DNA of 6,946 bases from CAZDYI01 sp964509765. Lineage in GTDB: Bacteria; Pseudomonadota; Gammaproteobacteria; Tethybacterales; Tethybacteraceae. Within the stretch, counting starts at the first letter, position 1; the number at the start of each line of letters is the position of its first letter. The stretch spans positions 1 through 6,946 of the forward strand of contig CAZDYI010000022.1 of assembly GCA_964509765.1 (NCBI GenBank). The letters are read 5' to 3'. Shown here one piece after another: positions 5,041 to 6,946 of this stretch. A program made the translations under genes and the position numbers. The notes beneath the pieces were generated by a model. That model had not been told where the DNA came from. It ran no database searches and saw only the letters and a list, made by a program, of their open reading frames with translations.

Positions 5041-6946
5041 CTAGCCGCGCAGCTCGTCGAGAAGCTCGCGGACCTCGCGCGCCGAGGTCGACGACAGTAT
5101 CCGCTCGGCGAGCGGCCGCGATAGGTCGATGTTCATCCCGCCGAGGCCCTCGCGGATCTCGGCGATCTTGTTCGCGGTCATCGACAGCTCGCGCAGGCCG
5201 AGGGTGCAGAAGAGCTTCGCCATGCCCGGGTCCGCGGCGAGCTCGCCGCACATCACAACGGACTTCTCGAGCTCGAGGCCCTGCTCGATGATGCGCCCGA
5301 GCAGCCAGATCACCGCGGGGTGGCAGGGGTCGGCGAGCGGCGCAAGCGCGGCGATGTTGCGGTCAACCGCCAGGGTGTACTGGATCAGGTCGTTCGTTCC
5401 GATCGAGAAGAAGTCGCAGTTCGTCGCGAGGCGCTTCATGATGAACACAGAGCCGGGTATCTCGATCATCGCCCCGACCGGCGGGACCGCGGAGGCGTCC
5501 ATCCGCAGCTCGCGCATCGCCTCGTTGAGCAGCAGCAGGCCCTCCTCGAACTCGTGCTGGTGGGAGACCATCGGGAACATGATCTTCATCGGCCCGTGCT
5601 TCGACGCGCGGAGCAGGGCGCGGAGCTGCTCCTTGAACATCGCCGGCTCGCGGAGGCAGTAGCGGATCGCGCGGATCCCCATCGCCGAGTCGAGCGCGTA
5701 CAGGTAGTCGTCGCTCGAGACCTTGTCGTGGCCGATGTCGAGCGTCCTGAACGTGACCGGCAGGCCGTCGTTGCGCTCGACCGCGGTGCGGTACATCTCG
5801 TACTGCTCGTCCTCGTCCGGCGGGTCCTTGCGCCCGATGTACAGGAACTCGGTCCGGAACAGGCCGATCCCCTCGGCGCCCGCGGAAAGGGCGATTTCGA
5901 TCTCGTCGAGGAACTCGATGTTCGCCATCAGCCTGACTCGGTTGCCGTCGCGGGTGACGGTCCGCGGGGGGCCGCCGACGCGCCTCGCCTCGGCGCGGCG
6001 CATGCGCTGCTTCTTGTCGAGCTTCGCCTGCTCGCGCAGCCCGGCGAGCGTGCCCTTCTCGGGCTTGACGTGCAGCAGCGAGCCGTCGGAGTCGATCACG
6101 AGGGTCATGTCCTCGTCGATGTCGAGCAGCGCCTCGTGGTCGACCGCGACGATCGCCGGGAAGTTCAGGCTGCGGGCGAGGATCGCCGCGTGGCTGTTGT
6201 AGCTGCCGCCGCTCGAGACGAAGCCGTCGTAGCCGGCGCGGTGGTACTCGAGGACCTCGACCGGCCCGATGTCGCCCGATACGACGATGCGGTTGGAGCC
6301 GACCTTGCTCTTGGGCCGGCGCCGCGCCTTGGGCTCGAGCATGACCTTGACGAGGCGCAGCATCACCTGGTTGTACTCGTCGAGCTTGGACTGCCAGACC
6401 GGGTCGCTGCTCGCGCGGAAGACCTGCAGTATCTCCTCGAGGCTGACCTTGAGCGCCCACTCGGCGTTGACGAGATCCTTTCCGACGATCCGCTTCGGGA
6501 TTCTCGAGATGTGCTCCTCGTCGAGCATCGCGAGCAGCAGGTCGCCGAACTCGGAGACGGTCTTCTTCCCGGACTCCTTGACCATGCCCTTGATCCGCTT
6601 GCGCTCCGACGCGATCGCCCTGTCGAGGCGCTCGCACTCCTTCTTCACCGACGCCTGCGTGATCCGGTAGTGGGGTATGTCGCGCGAGCGCTCGAGCAGC
6701 ACGTGCGCGTCGCCGAAGGCGATCCCGCACCGCGTTCCCTGGCCGCGCAGGACGACGTGCTGCTCGCCGAAGCCGTTGTTGAACAGGTCGACGACGGCGT
6801 CGATAGCCTCGTTCGCGTCGGAGCCGACGGCCTCGAGGGCGAGCTTGCTGCCCTTGGTCGCCTCGAGCATGAGCAGCGCCGCGACCGACAGCGCGGGGGA
6901 GGTCCGCTCCCCGTGGGTGACCGTCAGCTGGCAGTCGAAGCCCTTG
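5041..6946 (-). CDS. HPr-enzyme I fusion phosphotransferase (PEP-protein phosphotransferase), 5' partial
   Basis: The gene runs off the right edge; 634 residues are visible, read from base 6945. Residues 1-61 are the C-terminal two-thirds of an HPr domain, ending in the family's typical NNGFGE. Enzyme I starts at once (VLRGQGTRCGIAFGDAHVL) and is complete. In enzyme I, the phospho-histidine lies in GSYNSHAAILAR (His252, codon 6190-6192), the PEP-binding GLFRTEFLY around Arg364, the metal ligands Glu495 (MIEIPG) and Asp519 (GTNDL), AVDR, and the catalytic Cys566 in CGELAAD. The spacing of His, Glu, Asp and Cys matches E. coli EI closely. Family knowledge: EI takes phosphate from PEP and passes it to HPr His15, which here would lie beyond the window. 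Odd points are DIGHDK for DIGGDK and DSAMG for NPxLG. An internal ATG at 6870 falls inside HPr and is not a credible start. A further upstream EIIA domain, as in multiphosphoryl transfer proteins, is possible but unseen. The stop is 35 bases before algH. Confidence 0.93.
   Translation of the reverse strand, partial: KGFDCQLTVTHGERTSPALSVAALLMLEATKGSKLALEAVGSDANEAIDAVVDLFNNGFGEQHVVLRGQGTRCGIAFGDAHVLLERSRDIPHYRITQASVKKECERLDRAIASERKRIKGMVKESGKKTVSEFGDLLLAMLDEEHISRIPKRIVGKDLVNAEWALKVSLEEILQVFRASSDPVWQSKLDEYNQVMLRLVKVMLEPKARRRPKSKVGSNRIVVSGDIGPVEVLEYHRAGYDGFVSSGGSYNSHAAILARSLNFPAIVAVDHEALLDIDEDMTLVIDSDGSLLHVKPEKGTLAGLREQAKLDKKQRMRRAEARRVGGPPRTVTRDGNRVRLMANIEFLDEIEIALSAGAEGIGLFRTEFLYIGRKDPPDEDEQYEMYRTAVERNDGLPVTFRTLDIGHDKVSSDDYLYALDSAMGIRAIRYCLREPAMFKEQLRALLRASKHGPMKIMFPMVSHQHEFEEGLLLLNEAMRELRMDASAVPPVGAMIEIPGSVFIMKRLATNCDFFSIGTNDLIQYTLAVDRNIAALAPLADPCHPAVIWLLGRIIEQGLELEKSVVMCGELAADPGMAKLFCTLGLRELSMTANKIAEIREGLGGMNIDLSRPLAERILSSTSAREVRELLDELRG
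6763..6945 (-). other. HPr domain (C-terminal part) within the fusion gene
   Basis: The 61 residues encoded here align along the second half of HPr. They comprise a strand (FDCQLTVTHGE), the region where HPr carries its conserved Ser46 (here SPALSVAAL), the MLEATKGSKLALEAVG strand, and the final helix DANEAIDAVVDLFNNGFGE. The phospho-accepting His15 loop lies past the window edge and cannot be checked. There is no stop codon or new start between this and the enzyme I domain. Confidence 0.85.

Noticed and set aside
5363..6730. Minus-strand frame of 455 codons overlapping enzyme I
   Set aside because: It is an Arg/Pro/Gly-rich out-of-frame shadow of the enzyme I gene.
6868..6870. ATG as the start of the phosphotransferase gene
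   Set aside because: It falls inside the HPr domain; 25 further residues upstream continue the HPr alignment to the edge.
1..6946. Search for tRNA/rRNA genes, CRISPR repeats, insertion-sequence ends and defence or biosynthetic islands
   Set aside because: The whole window is filled by seven housekeeping-type genes with uniform base composition, and no repeats or mobile signatures were seen.

Overview
The window looks like ordinary housekeeping DNA from a high-GC gammaproteobacterium, or a close relative. By eye it is about two-thirds G+C, coding density is close to 100%, and every gene is full of GC-ending codons. The taxonomic hint comes from the E. coli-like sequence of the Gph fragment and from the AlgH (YqgE) and RuvX (YqgF) pair, whose adjacency is typical of Gammaproteobacteria. 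No RNA gene, mobile element, CRISPR array, attachment site or origin is visible. No stretch longer than about 35 bases lacks a gene.

Left block, plus strand (1-4075): the 3' part of a phosphoglycolate phosphatase-like HAD hydrolase (gph, cut by the left edge), an orphan ABC transporter ATPase of the CcmA/NatA type, seryl-tRNA synthetase (serS) and glutamyl-tRNA synthetase (gltX). The ABC, serS and gltX genes are stitched together by stop/start overlaps (ATGA, then TGATG), so they probably form one translationally coupled operon. Its promoter is likely the TAGAAT box that overlaps the gph stop codon.

Right block, minus strand (4044-6946, read from right to left): a large phosphotransferase-system gene that runs off the right edge, then algH and ruvX. 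The large gene encodes the C-terminal two-thirds of an HPr domain joined with almost no linker to a complete enzyme I. A second TAGAATCC box lies in the 35-base gap before algH. The algH stop and the TTG start of ruvX are two bases apart.

The two blocks converge. The last 32 bases of gltX and ruvX overlap on opposite strands, and a GC-rich hairpin sits in that overlap.

Functionally the window mixes translation (serS, gltX), repair of 2-phosphoglycolate damage (gph), DNA or RNA processing (ruvX), a conserved regulator-like protein (algH), PEP-dependent phosphoryl relay (HPr-EI) and one ATPase whose membrane partner is not present. Nothing here amounts to a clearly new system. The points most worth checking are the HPr-EI fusion with unusual enzyme I motifs, the paired leaderless-type promoters, the coupling of an ABC ATPase to two aminoacyl-tRNA synthetases, and an insertion next to the KMSKS loop of GltX.
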